The notes beneath the pieces were generated by a model, which had not been told where the DNA came from, ran no database searches, and saw only the letters and a list, made by a program, of their open reading frames with translations. The translations under genes and the position numbers were made by a program. Positions 1 through 7,848 of a DNA stretch of 64,000 bases are shown here, in pieces. Source of the stretch: Microbispora hainanensis (GTDB taxonomy: Bacteria; Actinomycetota; Actinomycetes; Streptosporangiales; Streptosporangiaceae). The stretch covers positions 2,108,001 through 2,172,000 of the forward strand of contig NZ_CP108086.1 of the NCBI RefSeq assembly GCF_036186745.1. Reading direction: 5' to 3'. How positions within the stretch are numbered: position 1 is the first letter of the stretch; each line of letters begins with the position of its first letter.

Positions 1-357
1 GCGACCCGGCGGACCGACGAGGACATCGCGTCGATCGAGGCCGCGCTGGCCGAGCGCGAGAAGGCATGGTCGGGCGGCGACCCCGACGCGTTCGTCGAGG
101 CCGACCTCGCCTTCCACGTGGCCGTCGTCGAGGCCACGCACAACAGGGTGCTGATCGACCTCTACATCGACTTCTCCGCGGCGCTGCGGGCGAGCATCGC
201 GGCGGCCGGCGGCTCCCTGGAGCAGAACTACATCCCCCACGACGCGATCGTGCGCGCGATCGTCGCCGGCGACGCCACCGCGGCCGAGCGGGCCGGTCAC
301 GCCTGCATGGAGCACATCCTCATCGCCCTCACCGACTCCGCCGCCATCCCCTCCTGA
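1..357 (+). CDS. FadR-type GntR-family transcriptional regulator, C-terminal part
   Basis: The reading frame is open from base 1, so the N-terminal winged-helix DNA-binding domain lies outside the window. The 118 visible residues are the FCD ligand-binding domain of FadR-like GntR regulators: an all-helical domain with the motif DLAFHVAVVEATHN at residues 35-48. Asp35, His39, His80 and His100 are spaced like the metal/ligand-binding Asp-His-His-His set of FCD domains. Such proteins usually repress a nearby catabolic operon in response to an organic acid, but the target cannot be read here. The next gene is convergent and starts far away, so no operon partner is visible. Confidence 0.85.
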   Translation, partial: ATRRTDEDIASIEAALAEREKAWSGGDPDAFVEADLAFHVAVVEATHNRVLIDLYIDFSAALRASIAAAGGSLEQNYIPHDAIVRAIVAGDATAAERAGHACMEHILIALTDSAAIPS

Positions 358-381
358 GCCCCCGCCCGGCGGCGAGCGTGC

Positions 382-1473
382 TCAGCCGAGCCGCAGGGAC
401 ATGACGAGATAGCGGAAGCCGGGGTCCTCGCCCTCGTCGGTGATCAGCGAGGGGCGGGTCGGCGAGTCCATGTGGATGCGCGCCCGCCCGGTCTCGACCC
501 CCGCCAGCCCGTCGAGCAGGAAGTGGGGCTGGAAGGCGATCTGGATGTCCGGGCCCGCCAGCTCGGCCTCGACGACCTCCGCGCCCCTGCCGATGTCGCC
601 GCCCCCGGCCTGGATCAGCACCTGTCCCTGGGAGAACGACAGCCGGACCGCGGCGTTGCGCTCGGCGACCAGCACGACGCGCTTGACGGCCTCCACGAAC
701 GGCGCGACCTCCACGTCGGCGTGGTTCGTCCACTCGGAGGTCAGCCGGGACCGGTAGTCGATGAACTGGTCGTCCAGCAGCCGCACGGTCGTCGTGCGTC
801 CCTGGCTCTCGAAACCCGCCACGTTGTCGCCCAGGCCGATCGCCACCTCGCCGCCCCGCAGCGATCGGGCCACCTCGACCAGCACCCGCGCCGGCACGAC
901 CACGCCGTGCCGCGCGTCCTGCCGCTCGGGATGCCACAGGAACTCGGCGGCGGCGATGCGGTAGCGGTCGGTCGCGGCCATCGACACCCGCGGCCCCTCG
1001 ATGTCAACGCGGATGCCGGTCAGCATGGGCAGCGTGTCGTCGCGGCTCGCGGCGGCGGCCACCTGGTTGACCGCGGTGGCGAACGCGCCGCCGCCCACGG
1101 CGCCGACCTTCGGCGGCATCGGCGGGATCACGGGGAAGTCCTCGTCGGGCATCGTGATCAGGCCGAACTCCGTGCTGCCGCAGGTGAGCACCGCCTCCGA
1201 GCCGCTTCTGACGATCTCGACAGGCCGGGCGGGCAGGCTGCGGGTGATCTCGGCGAGGACCCTGCCGGGGATCAGCACCCGCCCCGGCTCGGCGACATCG
1301 GCCTCGACGTCGGCACGGGCCGACACGTCGTAGTCGAAGGCGGACACCCGCAGGTCGTCACCCGCCTCAAGCAGCAGGCCCGCGAGGACGGGCACGGCGG
1401 GCCGGGCGGGCAGCACCCGGGCCGCCCACGCCACCGCGTCCGCCAGAACGTCGCGGTTCACCTGGAATTTCAT
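382..1473 (-). CDS. Second DNA polymerase III sliding clamp (DnaN paralogue)
   Basis: This 363-residue protein is a full-length beta clamp. It starts MKFQVNRDVLADAVAW and ends FRYLVMSLRLG, matching the ends of the canonical dnaN at 58672 along its whole length (for example PMLTGIR, ATDRYR, FVEAVKRV, AERN). All three clamp subdomains are present with no truncation. The start is set by a strong AGGAGGT site just upstream. It lies about 57 kb from oriC, away from replication genes and next to a two-component system and an ABC exporter. DnaN paralogues are known as self-resistance proteins against clamp-binding peptides (GriR for griselimycin) and as alternative clamps. Which applies here is not visible. 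The clamp family is certain; the role is inference. Confidence 0.93.
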   Translation of the reverse strand: MKFQVNRDVLADAVAWAARVLPARPAVPVLAGLLLEAGDDLRVSAFDYDVSARADVEADVAEPGRVLIPGRVLAEITRSLPARPVEIVRSGSEAVLTCGSTEFGLITMPDEDFPVIPPMPPKVGAVGGGAFATAVNQVAAAASRDDTLPMLTGIRVDIEGPRVSMAATDRYRIAAAEFLWHPERQDARHGVVVPARVLVEVARSLRGGEVAIGLGDNVAGFESQGRTTTVRLLDDQFIDYRSRLTSEWTNHADVEVAPFVEAVKRVVLVAERNAAVRLSFSQGQVLIQAGGGDIGRGAEVVEAELAGPDIQIAFQPHFLLDGLAGVETGRARIHMDSPTRPSLITDEGEDPGFRYLVMSLRLG

Positions 1474-1541
1474 CCCGACCTCCTGCCTGTGCCACAGCTC
1501 GCTCCCAAACGTAGCGGGCAGCACCGACAATCCCGGCGGCG

Positions 1542-2189
1542 CTACTTGCTGTTGAGGAAGGCGAGCACGGCCAGGACCCGGCGGTTGTCGTCGTCGGAGG
1601 GCGCGAGGCCCAGCTTGGTGAAGATGCTCGCGGTGTGCTTGCCCACCGCGCTGTCGCTGAGGAACAGCCGCTGCGCGATCGCGGCGTTCGATCTGCCCTC
1701 GGCCATGAGTTCCAGCACCTCGCGCTCCCGGGGGGTGAGGCGGCCGAGCGGTTCGTTGCGCGCGTTGCTCGCCAGGAGCCGGGCGATCACCTCGGGGTCC
1801 ATGGCCGTCCCGCCGCCCGCGACCCGGCGTACGGCGTCGACGAACTGCTCGCCGTTGAACACCCGGTCCTTCAGCAGGTAGCCCACGCCGCCGGACCCGT
1901 CGGCCAGCAGCTCCCTGGCGTACAGCTGCTCGACGTGCTGGGAGAGCACGAGGACCGGCAGGCCGGGCACCTGCCGCCGCGCGGCCAGCGCGGCCTGCAG
2001 CCCCTCGTCGGTGAAGGTCGGCGGGAGCCGTACGTCCACGACGGCGACGTCGGGACGCTCGCCGACCAGGGCGGCGAGCAGCTCGGGGCCGGACTCGACC
2101 GCCGCGACCACCTCGAAGCCGTGTGCGCGCAGCAGCGCGACCAGCCCCTCCCTCAGCAGATGGAGGTCTTCGGCCAGCACTACACGCAC
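1542..2189 (-). CDS. NarL/FixJ-family response regulator
   Basis: The 215-residue protein has an N-terminal receiver domain, with acidic residues in VVLAED near the start and the predicted phospho-acceptor Asp52 in VVDVRLPP. A C-terminal LuxR-type helix-turn-helix follows, with LTPREREVLELMAEGRSNAAIA and the recognition helix around SDSAVGKHTASIFTKL. It acts as a cytoplasmic transcription factor phosphorylated by its partner kinase. The GTG start at 2189 follows GGAGAA and lies 10 bases inside the upstream histidine kinase gene, so the two are translationally coupled. The nearest plausible target is the divergent ABC exporter at 3812, whose intergenic region carries an 11-bp inverted repeat. 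Confidence 0.93.
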   Translation of the reverse strand: MRVVLAEDLHLLREGLVALLRAHGFEVVAAVESGPELLAALVGERPDVAVVDVRLPPTFTDEGLQAALAARRQVPGLPVLVLSQHVEQLYARELLADGSGGVGYLLKDRVFNGEQFVDAVRRVAGGGTAMDPEVIARLLASNARNEPLGRLTPREREVLELMAEGRSNAAIAQRLFLSDSAVGKHTASIFTKLGLAPSDDDNRRVLAVLAFLNSK

Positions 2190-3679
2190 GCGCCGTTCTC
2201 CGTTTCCCTGTTCCGCACCGTCGACGCCAGCGCGATGGCCAGCAGGCCGCCGCCGAGCGCAATCATGCCGACGATGACCGGCCACTGGAAGGGCTCGGGC
2301 ACGTGCAGGGCCAGGAACCACGACTTCACCGGCGATCCCACCAGCTTGAACACCATCGCGACCAGCCCCTGCGGGAACAGCGGGATCGGCCACAGCACCC
2401 AGCACAGGCGCCCGAGCAGGCGCCACGGAGTCGTCGGCGCCGGCCGCTGCCGGAACGCCCGGGGCAGTTCGATGACGGCCGTGGTCGGGCCGCCCACGGG
2501 GCTGTTCACCGCGAGGACGCCGTCGAACGCCCCGAGCCTGCGCTCGATGCCGCGCAGGCCGGTGCCGCGCTCGGGATCCGCACCGCCGTGGCCGTCGTCG
2601 GTCACCGTCACGCGCAGCGCCGGGCCCTGCGTGCTCAGGTCCACCCACGCCTCGGTCGCGTCGCCGTGCCGGGCGGCGTTGGCCAGCAGCTCGCTGACCG
2701 CGAAGTACGCCGCCGACTCCAGCGGCGCGGAGGCGCGCTCGGGCAGGTCGACCGTGACGCGGACGCGCAGCGGGCTGTCCAGGGCGAGGGCGCGTACGGC
2801 GTCGCCGAGGCCGCGCTCGGCCAGCACCGGGGGATGGATGCCGCGCACCAGCCGCCGGATCTCCTGCAACGCGGTCGCCGACGCCTCCCTCGCCTTGCCG
2901 AGCAGCGCCCGGGTGGCCTGCGGGTCGCTTTCGAGCAGTTGCTCGGCCGCGCCGATCGTCATGCCGATCGCCACCAGGCGGGCCTGGGCGCCGTCGTGCA
3001 GATCGCGCTCGATCCGGCGCAGCTCGGCGGCCTGGGAGTCGACCGCCTCGGTGCGGGCGGCGTCGAGGCGGCTGACCCGCTGGGCCAGCCTGGCCTTCTC
3101 GGTCGGCCCCAGCAGGGCTGCGGCGAACTGGCCGTGCAGGCGCACGGCCCACGGCGCGTACCAGGGCGCGGCGATCATCGCGAGCAGGATCCAGACCACG
3201 CCCATCGCCGCGTTGCCTCCGGCCGCCCACGCGACGCCGTACGCGACCGCGAGCAGCGGTGCGGCGACCACGAAACCGCCGGCCGCCGGCGCGGAGAGCA
3301 GGAAGGCGAGGTCGCGCCAGGTGGCGGGGTCCTTGGTCATCCAGTTCCACCGCTTGTTGAAGGCCGGGATCGTGGGCTTCCTGTAGAGGGTGCGGCCGTC
3401 GCGATACCAGCCGTCGGCCTGCGGGACCGGCGGGGGCGGCTCGGGCCGGTACGGCTCGTCGATCGCGATGCCCGACCAGCGGGCGGCCAGCACGCGCTGC
3501 CGCCGGGTCACGGCCCGCGCGAGCCGTACGGCCGGGGGAAAGACGATCACCAGGCCGATCAGGAAGGTGAGCAGCACCGCGGTCAGCATGGCCAGGCCGG
3601 CGGCCAGGCCCAGCAGGGAGAGGCCCGCGAGGGCGGTGCTGCGGGCCAGGGCGGTGAGGGTCGAACGAGGTGCGGCCAT
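2180..3679 (-). CDS. Membrane sensor histidine kinase (NarL-type, HisKA_3)
   Basis: The 499-residue kinase has N-terminal membrane segments (about 14-50 and 130-175) and a HisKA_3 dimerisation helix with the phospho-accepting His228 in ERDLHDGAQ. An HATPase domain follows, with the N-box SELLANAARHG and the G-boxes DDGHGG and GTGLRGIERRLG. Unusually, more hydrophobic segments follow the catalytic core (the last roughly 85 residues), so the C-terminus is predicted to re-enter the membrane. It would sense a membrane or cell-envelope signal and phosphorylate the overlapping response regulator. The ATG start has a weak ribosome site. The signal is unknown. Confidence 0.92.
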   Translation of the reverse strand: MAAPRSTLTALARSTALAGLSLLGLAAGLAMLTAVLLTFLIGLVIVFPPAVRLARAVTRRQRVLAARWSGIAIDEPYRPEPPPPVPQADGWYRDGRTLYRKPTIPAFNKRWNWMTKDPATWRDLAFLLSAPAAGGFVVAAPLLAVAYGVAWAAGGNAAMGVVWILLAMIAAPWYAPWAVRLHGQFAAALLGPTEKARLAQRVSRLDAARTEAVDSQAAELRRIERDLHDGAQARLVAIGMTIGAAEQLLESDPQATRALLGKAREASATALQEIRRLVRGIHPPVLAERGLGDAVRALALDSPLRVRVTVDLPERASAPLESAAYFAVSELLANAARHGDATEAWVDLSTQGPALRVTVTDDGHGGADPERGTGLRGIERRLGAFDGVLAVNSPVGGPTTAVIELPRAFRQRPAPTTPWRLLGRLCWVLWPIPLFPQGLVAMVFKLVGSPVKSWFLALHVPEPFQWPVIVGMIALGGGLLAIALASTVRNRETENGACV

Positions 3680-3729
3680 GAGTCCAGTCTGGGCGCTGAC
3701 GCCGGGTGGGCACAGTGGCCGAAGGCGCA

Positions 3730-3761
3730 CGATGGGGGTGGAGGAAAGTGCACCCCCATCG
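3730..3761. promoter_or_regulatory. Inverted repeat between divergent two-component and ABC-exporter genes
   Basis: CGATGGGGGTG and CACCCCCATCG form perfect 11-bp arms around a 10-base centre. The site lies 51 bases from the kinase start and 51 bases from the ABC ATPase start, so it is symmetrically placed to control both directions. Being a candidate response-regulator operator is inference from position and symmetry. A hairpin in the leader RNA is the alternative. Confidence 0.6.
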
Positions 3762-3811
3762 GGTCCACAGCCGCATTCTCCGCGGACCGTCCGATTCCTA
3801 GCGTCTTTGCC

Positions 3812-4687
3812 ATGGCAATCATCACCGTGGACCACCTCCGCAAGACGTACGGAACGCGGGTCGCGGTCGAGGACGTGTCGTTCTCCGTGAAGGAGGGCGA
3901 GGTCTTCGGCATCGTGGGCCGCAACGGGGCAGGCAAGACGACGACGGTCGAGTGCGTCGCCGGGCTGCGCACCCCCACCGCGGGCACCGTCACCGTGGAC
4001 GCGGACCTGAAGGAACAGGTCGGCGTACAGCTCCAGGAGTGCTCGCTGCCCGACAAGATCCGGGTCGGGGAGGCGCTGGCGCTCTACGCCTCGTTCTACG
4101 CCCGGCCGGCCGACTGGCGGGCCCTGGCCGAGGAGGCCGGCCTCGACCTCCGCGCGCCCTTCGGGAAGCTGTCGGGCGGGCAGCGCCAGCGGCTGTCGGT
4201 CGCGCTCGCGCTGGTCGGAAGCCCGCGCATCGCGATACTCGACGAGCTCACCACCGGCCTCGACCCGCGCGCCCGCCGCGAGACCTATGACCTGATCGCC
4301 CGGATCAGGGAGCGCGGCGTCACCATCCTGCTGGTGACCCACTTCATGGAGGAGGTGGAGCGCCTGTGCGACCGGGTCGCGGTCATCTCCCGGGGACGGG
4401 TGCGGGCGGTGGACACCCCCGAAGGGCTGGTCGCCCGCGCCGGCGGCGAGCAGCGCCTGGTCTTCCACACCGACGAGCCGGTCGACGCCCTGCGCGCACT
4501 GCCCGAGGTGGCGTCCGTCACCGTCGCCGACGGCGCGAACGCCCCGGAGGTCACCGTCACCGGCACCGGCGAGCTGCTCAGCGCCGTCACCGCCGTGCTG
4601 CCCCCGTCCCGTACGCGTGGCCTGCGCATGGAGCGCACCACCCTCGACGACGCGTTCCTCGTTCTGACCGGCCAGGAGGAGTCATGA
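3812..4687 (+). CDS. ABC exporter ATP-binding protein (DrrA/CcmA-like)
   Basis: The 291-residue cytoplasmic ATPase powers the permease encoded next. Walker A is GRNGAGKTT (residues 36-44), the signature is LSGGQRQR, Walker B is IAILDELTTGLDP and the switch histidine is in LLVTH. The usual Pro after the Walker B Glu is Leu here, which is a minor departure. A C-terminal extension of about 80 residues after the switch region is typical of drug- or lantibiotic-type exporters. The gene is divergent from the two-component system and overlaps the permease start by ATGA. Export of an antibiotic or lipid is the usual role of the family; the substrate cannot be told. Confidence 0.94.
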   Translation: MAIITVDHLRKTYGTRVAVEDVSFSVKEGEVFGIVGRNGAGKTTTVECVAGLRTPTAGTVTVDADLKEQVGVQLQECSLPDKIRVGEALALYASFYARPADWRALAEEAGLDLRAPFGKLSGGQRQRLSVALALVGSPRIAILDELTTGLDPRARRETYDLIARIRERGVTILLVTHFMEEVERLCDRVAVISRGRVRAVDTPEGLVARAGGEQRLVFHTDEPVDALRALPEVASVTVADGANAPEVTVTGTGELLSAVTAVLPPSRTRGLRMERTTLDDAFLVLTGQEES

Positions 4688-5433
4688 CGAAAGCATTCGG
4701 AAAGCTCGCGGCCGTGGAGGCCCGGCTCTTCCTCCGCGAGCCGATGGCGGTGTTCTTCGCGCTCGTGCTGCCGGTGGGGCTGCTGCTGGCGCTGGGCACG
4801 ACGATCCCCGCCTTCCGCGAGGCGGATCCCTCGCTGGGCGGGCAGCGGCTGGTGGACGCGCCCTTCACGGCGATGATGGTGCTGCTGTCGGTCGTGACGC
4901 TCGGGCTCAGCGTGCTGCCGGCCGGCCTGGTGCTCTACCGGGAGCGCGGCGTGCTGCGGCGGCTGTCCACCACGCCGGTGCGGCCGAGCGCGCTGCTGTC
5001 GGCCCAACTGCTGATCAACGTGGTCGTGGCCGTGATCGCCACCACGCTGACGCTGATGCTGGGCCACCTGGTCATCGGGGTGCCGCTGCCGGGCTCGCCC
5101 TGGGCGTTCGCGGGCGTCTTCGTCCTCGGCACGCTCACCATCCTCGCCATCGGGCTGCTGCTGTCCGCCGTCGCGCCGAGCTCCCGGGTCGTGCAGGGGG
5201 TGGGCGCGGCCCTCATGTTCCCCCTGCTGTTCCTCGCCGGGATGTGGCTGCCCCGGCCGCTGATGCCCGAGGTCCTGCGCCGGATCAGCGACTTCACCCC
5301 CACGGGCGCCTTCGGGCAGGGGCTGATGGACACCCTGGGCGGGCACGCCCCCCAGCCGCTCCACCTCGCCGTACTGGCGGGCTGGGCGCTGGCCGCCGGT
5401 CTCGCCGCCGCCCGGCTCTTCCGCTGGGAGTAG
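4684..5433 (+). CDS. ABC-2 type exporter permease
   Basis: The 249-residue membrane protein has about six hydrophobic segments. The first follows the N-terminal amphipathic stretch (FFALVLPVGLLLALG), and the region around LYRERGVLRRLSTTPVRPS is the cytoplasmic coupling segment typical of ABC-2 permeases. Its ATG overlaps the stop of the ATPase gene, so the two are one operon and one transporter. Length and layout match DrrB-like permeases. It would move a hydrophobic compound outwards under control of the neighbouring two-component system; the substrate is unknown. Confidence 0.93.
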   Translation: MTKAFGKLAAVEARLFLREPMAVFFALVLPVGLLLALGTTIPAFREADPSLGGQRLVDAPFTAMMVLLSVVTLGLSVLPAGLVLYRERGVLRRLSTTPVRPSALLSAQLLINVVVAVIATTLTLMLGHLVIGVPLPGSPWAFAGVFVLGTLTILAIGLLLSAVAPSSRVVQGVGAALMFPLLFLAGMWLPRPLMPEVLRRISDFTPTGAFGQGLMDTLGGHAPQPLHLAVLAGWALAAGLAAARLFRWE

Positions 5434-5511
5434 CCGATGCGGCCCGTACGGCCCGGCGCCTACCTCACAGGTAATCGCCGGGCCGATCGGCGACCGGATA
5501 GCGTCCAGGGC

Positions 5512-6303
5512 GTGACCGTCGCAACGCCCTATCAGCGGTCGTTCGGGGAGCTTTTGCGCCAGTGGCGCGAGCACCGGCGGATGAGCCAGCTCGACCTGTC
5601 CAACCGCGCCGAGATCTCCACCCGGCACATCAGCTTCCTGGAGACCGGCCGGGCCACGCCGAGCCGTGACATGGTGCTCCACCTCTCCGAGCACCTCGAT
5701 CTCCCGCTCCGGGAGCGCAACCACCTGCTGCTGGCCGCGGGATACGCCCCCGTCTATGGCGAGTCTCCGCTCGCCTCGCCGCAGATGGCGGCGGTGTACG
5801 ACGCGATCAGGCGGCTGTTGTCGGCCCACGATCCCTTTCCCGCCGTGGTGGTGGACCGGCTCTGGAACCTCGTCGACGCCAACGACGGCATCGGGCTGCT
5901 GGCGGAGGGCATCGACCCCGACCTGCTGGGCAACGTGCTGCGGGGCAGCCTGCACCCCGAGGGGCTCGCCCCGCACATCGTCAACCTGGGCGAGTGGCGG
6001 GCGCACCTGCTCGGCCGGCTGCGGCGGCAGATCACGCTCACCGCCGACCCGCGGCTCGCCGAGCTGTACGCCGAACTGCGCGAATATCCCTGCGACCAGC
6101 CCGAACCCGAGGTGGAGCTGCCCGGCCCCGGGGACATCCTCGTGCCGCTCCGGGTGCGGCGGGCCGGGCGGGAGCTGTCGTTCTTCAGCATCGTGGCGAC
6201 CTTCGGCACCCCGCTCGACATCACGGTCTCCGAGCTGGCCATCGAGTCGTTCTATCCGGCCGACCCCGCGACGGCGGCGTTCCTCCATGGCAGCTCTTCG
6301 TGA
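5512..6303 (+). CDS. XRE-family regulator with MmyB-like ligand-binding domain
   Basis: The 263-residue protein has a Cro/C1-type helix-turn-helix near the N-terminus (MSQLDLSNRAEISTRHISFLETG) and then an MmyB-like domain. The core of that domain, VVVDRLWNLVDAN, is the hallmark of this actinobacterial regulator family. The GTG at 5512 is preferred because a -10-like GGATAG lies just upstream and the domain begins soon after; an earlier in-frame ATG at 5437 would add 25 unstructured residues. MmyB-type regulators often bind fatty acids or other hydrophobic ligands and control adjacent oxidoreductases. The next gene encodes an SRPBCC lipid-binding-fold protein in the same direction, a plausible partner. 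Confidence 0.9.
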   Translation: MTVATPYQRSFGELLRQWREHRRMSQLDLSNRAEISTRHISFLETGRATPSRDMVLHLSEHLDLPLRERNHLLLAAGYAPVYGESPLASPQMAAVYDAIRRLLSAHDPFPAVVVDRLWNLVDANDGIGLLAEGIDPDLLGNVLRGSLHPEGLAPHIVNLGEWRAHLLGRLRRQITLTADPRLAELYAELREYPCDQPEPEVELPGPGDILVPLRVRRAGRELSFFSIVATFGTPLDITVSELAIESFYPADPATAAFLHGSSS

Positions 6304-6387
6304 TCGTCCGGAGATCATCCGGCGTCCGTGCGGCGATACGGCCCTGCCACAATTCCCTCAACCAAGATCCAGGGTGAGGAGACCGGG

Positions 6388-6852
6388 GTGCCCGCACGGG
6401 TGCTGACCAACACGTTCCACGTGGACGCCGCGCCGGAGGAGGTCTTCGAGCACCTCACGACGCCCGAGAGTTACATCGGCCTGTCGCCGCTCGTGGTGGC
6501 CGTGCGCGACGTCGACCGGTCGGAGCCGGGGGTGGTGCGTTACACCTCGATCGAGCGGTTCCGCTTCCTCGGCCTGAAATACGACAACCCCATCGCCGTC
6601 ACGCTGCTGACCGAGCGCACGGCCGAGCGACTGTCCGTACGGGGCCAGGTGGACAGCCCCGGCGGCGTGCGGATGGGCTACCGCTTCGACCTGTCGCCGG
6701 AGGACGGCGGCACGCGCGTGGACGACCGGCTCGACCTGAGCGCGCCGTGGCTCGTGATCGGCTTCGCGGCGGGCCAGGCGCGGAAGGTGCAGCTCGCCAG
6801 GGCCCGCATCCTCGCCGAACGCCTGTCCGGGCGGTCTACCCGCGGTTCGTGA
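6388..6852 (+). CDS. SRPBCC (START-like) domain protein
   Basis: The 154-residue protein matches the polyketide-cyclase/START-like SRPBCC fold: an N-terminal strand with NTFHVDAAPEEVFEHL, a central run of strands, and a long C-terminal helix (GFAAGQARKVQLARARILAERL). The fold makes a deep pocket for hydrophobic ligands. The GTG start follows GAGGAGA at good spacing. It sits 84 bases after the XRE/MmyB regulator and is probably co-expressed with it. No catalytic residues are evident, so a binding or cyclase role cannot be chosen. Confidence 0.87.
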   Translation: MPARVLTNTFHVDAAPEEVFEHLTTPESYIGLSPLVVAVRDVDRSEPGVVRYTSIERFRFLGLKYDNPIAVTLLTERTAERLSVRGQVDSPGGVRMGYRFDLSPEDGGTRVDDRLDLSAPWLVIGFAAGQARKVQLARARILAERLSGRSTRGS

Positions 6853-6997
6853 ACGACTCCTGCGACCGCCCGCGCCAGATCGGGGTCTGTGCCGCGGATC
6901 GCCGCTCCAGCTCCTCGTTGAAGGCCCGGATCTCCGGGACGTCCTCGACGCCGGTGGTGATGATGCCGCAGGTGGTGAGCTCGATGTCGTCGTGCAT
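6836..6997 (-). CDS. Small hypothetical protein (53 aa)
   Basis: A 53-codon frame starts MHDDIELTTCGIITTG and ends PIWRGRSQESFTNRG. Nearly every third codon position is G or C, which supports real coding. The last 17 bases overlap the end of the convergent SRPBCC gene. No ribosome site is obvious and the frame is open upstream of the ATG, so it may be a leaderless gene or the end of a decayed longer one. I do not recognise the family. One Cys and a polar C-terminus are the only notable traits. Confidence 0.45.
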   Translation of the reverse strand: MHDDIELTTCGIITTGVEDVPEIRAFNEELERRSAAQTPIWRGRSQESFTNRG

Positions 6998-7109
6998 GCC
7001 GTGATGCCGGCGTCCGGCCGCGACAGCCCTGTCACGGTCTCGGTGAGATCTGCCTCACACGATCCTTGCGTGAGAAGCTGGAGTTCCCATTCCGCACGGG
7101 AGGTATCAC

Positions 7110-7844
7110 ATGCTCGTGCTGGCGCACGTCAGTGACATCCACATCGATGGAAGCGAGCGGAACACCTCGCGTGCCGCCCGCGCGCTCACTTACGCGCGGT
7201 CGCTGCGGCCCGACGCGATCGTGCTCACCGGCGACCTCGCGGACCACGGCGCGGTGGAGGAGTACGAGACCGTCCGCGAGCTGATCGCCGGTGACGACGT
7301 GCCGCTCGTGCTGTGCCCGGGCAACCACGACACCCGCGGCGACCTCCGCAAGGTCCTGCTGGAGCAGGACGGCGACCGCCCGGTCAACCAGGCGCTCAAC
7401 CTCGCCCACGCGACGATCGCGCTGTGCGACTCCAGCATCCCCGGCCGCCCCGAGGGCGCGCTGGACGACGACACCCTGGCCTGGCTCGACTCCGTGCTCG
7501 CCGCCACACCCGGCGTCCCCGCCTTCGTCGGGATGCACCACCCGGCCGTCGCACTCGGCATCCCGTACGTGGACGGCATCCGGCTCGGGCGGCCGGAGGG
7601 GCTGGCGGAGGTGCTGGGCCGCCACCCGCATGTCGTCGCGGTGCTGGCCGGGCACGCCCACACCGCGGCGGCGACGACGTTCGCCGGGCTGCCGCTGCTG
7701 GTCGCGCCGGGAGTGGTGAGCACCGCGCTGCTGCCGTCCGAGGCATCGGGGCGTCCTGCGCTCGACTACGACCTGCCTCCGGCCATCGCCCTCCACGTGC
7801 TGGACGACGGCCGGATCACCACTCACTATCGCCCGGTTCCCTGA
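7110..7844 (+). CDS. Calcineurin-like metallophosphoesterase (CpdA-type)
   Basis: The 244-residue protein carries the ordered dinuclear-metal motifs of class III cyclic nucleotide phosphodiesterases: SDIHID near residue 8, TGDLADH, GNHD, MHHP and GHAH. Length fits CpdA/Rv0805-like enzymes that hydrolyse cAMP and related phosphodiesters in the cytoplasm. The ATG follows GGGAGGT. It ends four bases before the convergent carotenoid-oxygenase-like gene. Substrate choice between cyclic nucleotides and other phosphodiesters cannot be settled from motifs alone. Confidence 0.92.
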   Translation: MLVLAHVSDIHIDGSERNTSRAARALTYARSLRPDAIVLTGDLADHGAVEEYETVRELIAGDDVPLVLCPGNHDTRGDLRKVLLEQDGDRPVNQALNLAHATIALCDSSIPGRPEGALDDDTLAWLDSVLAATPGVPAFVGMHHPAVALGIPYVDGIRLGRPEGLAEVLGRHPHVVAVLAGHAHTAAATTFAGLPLLVAPGVVSTALLPSEASGRPALDYDLPPAIALHVLDDGRITTHYRPVP

Positions 7845-7848
7845 TCTT

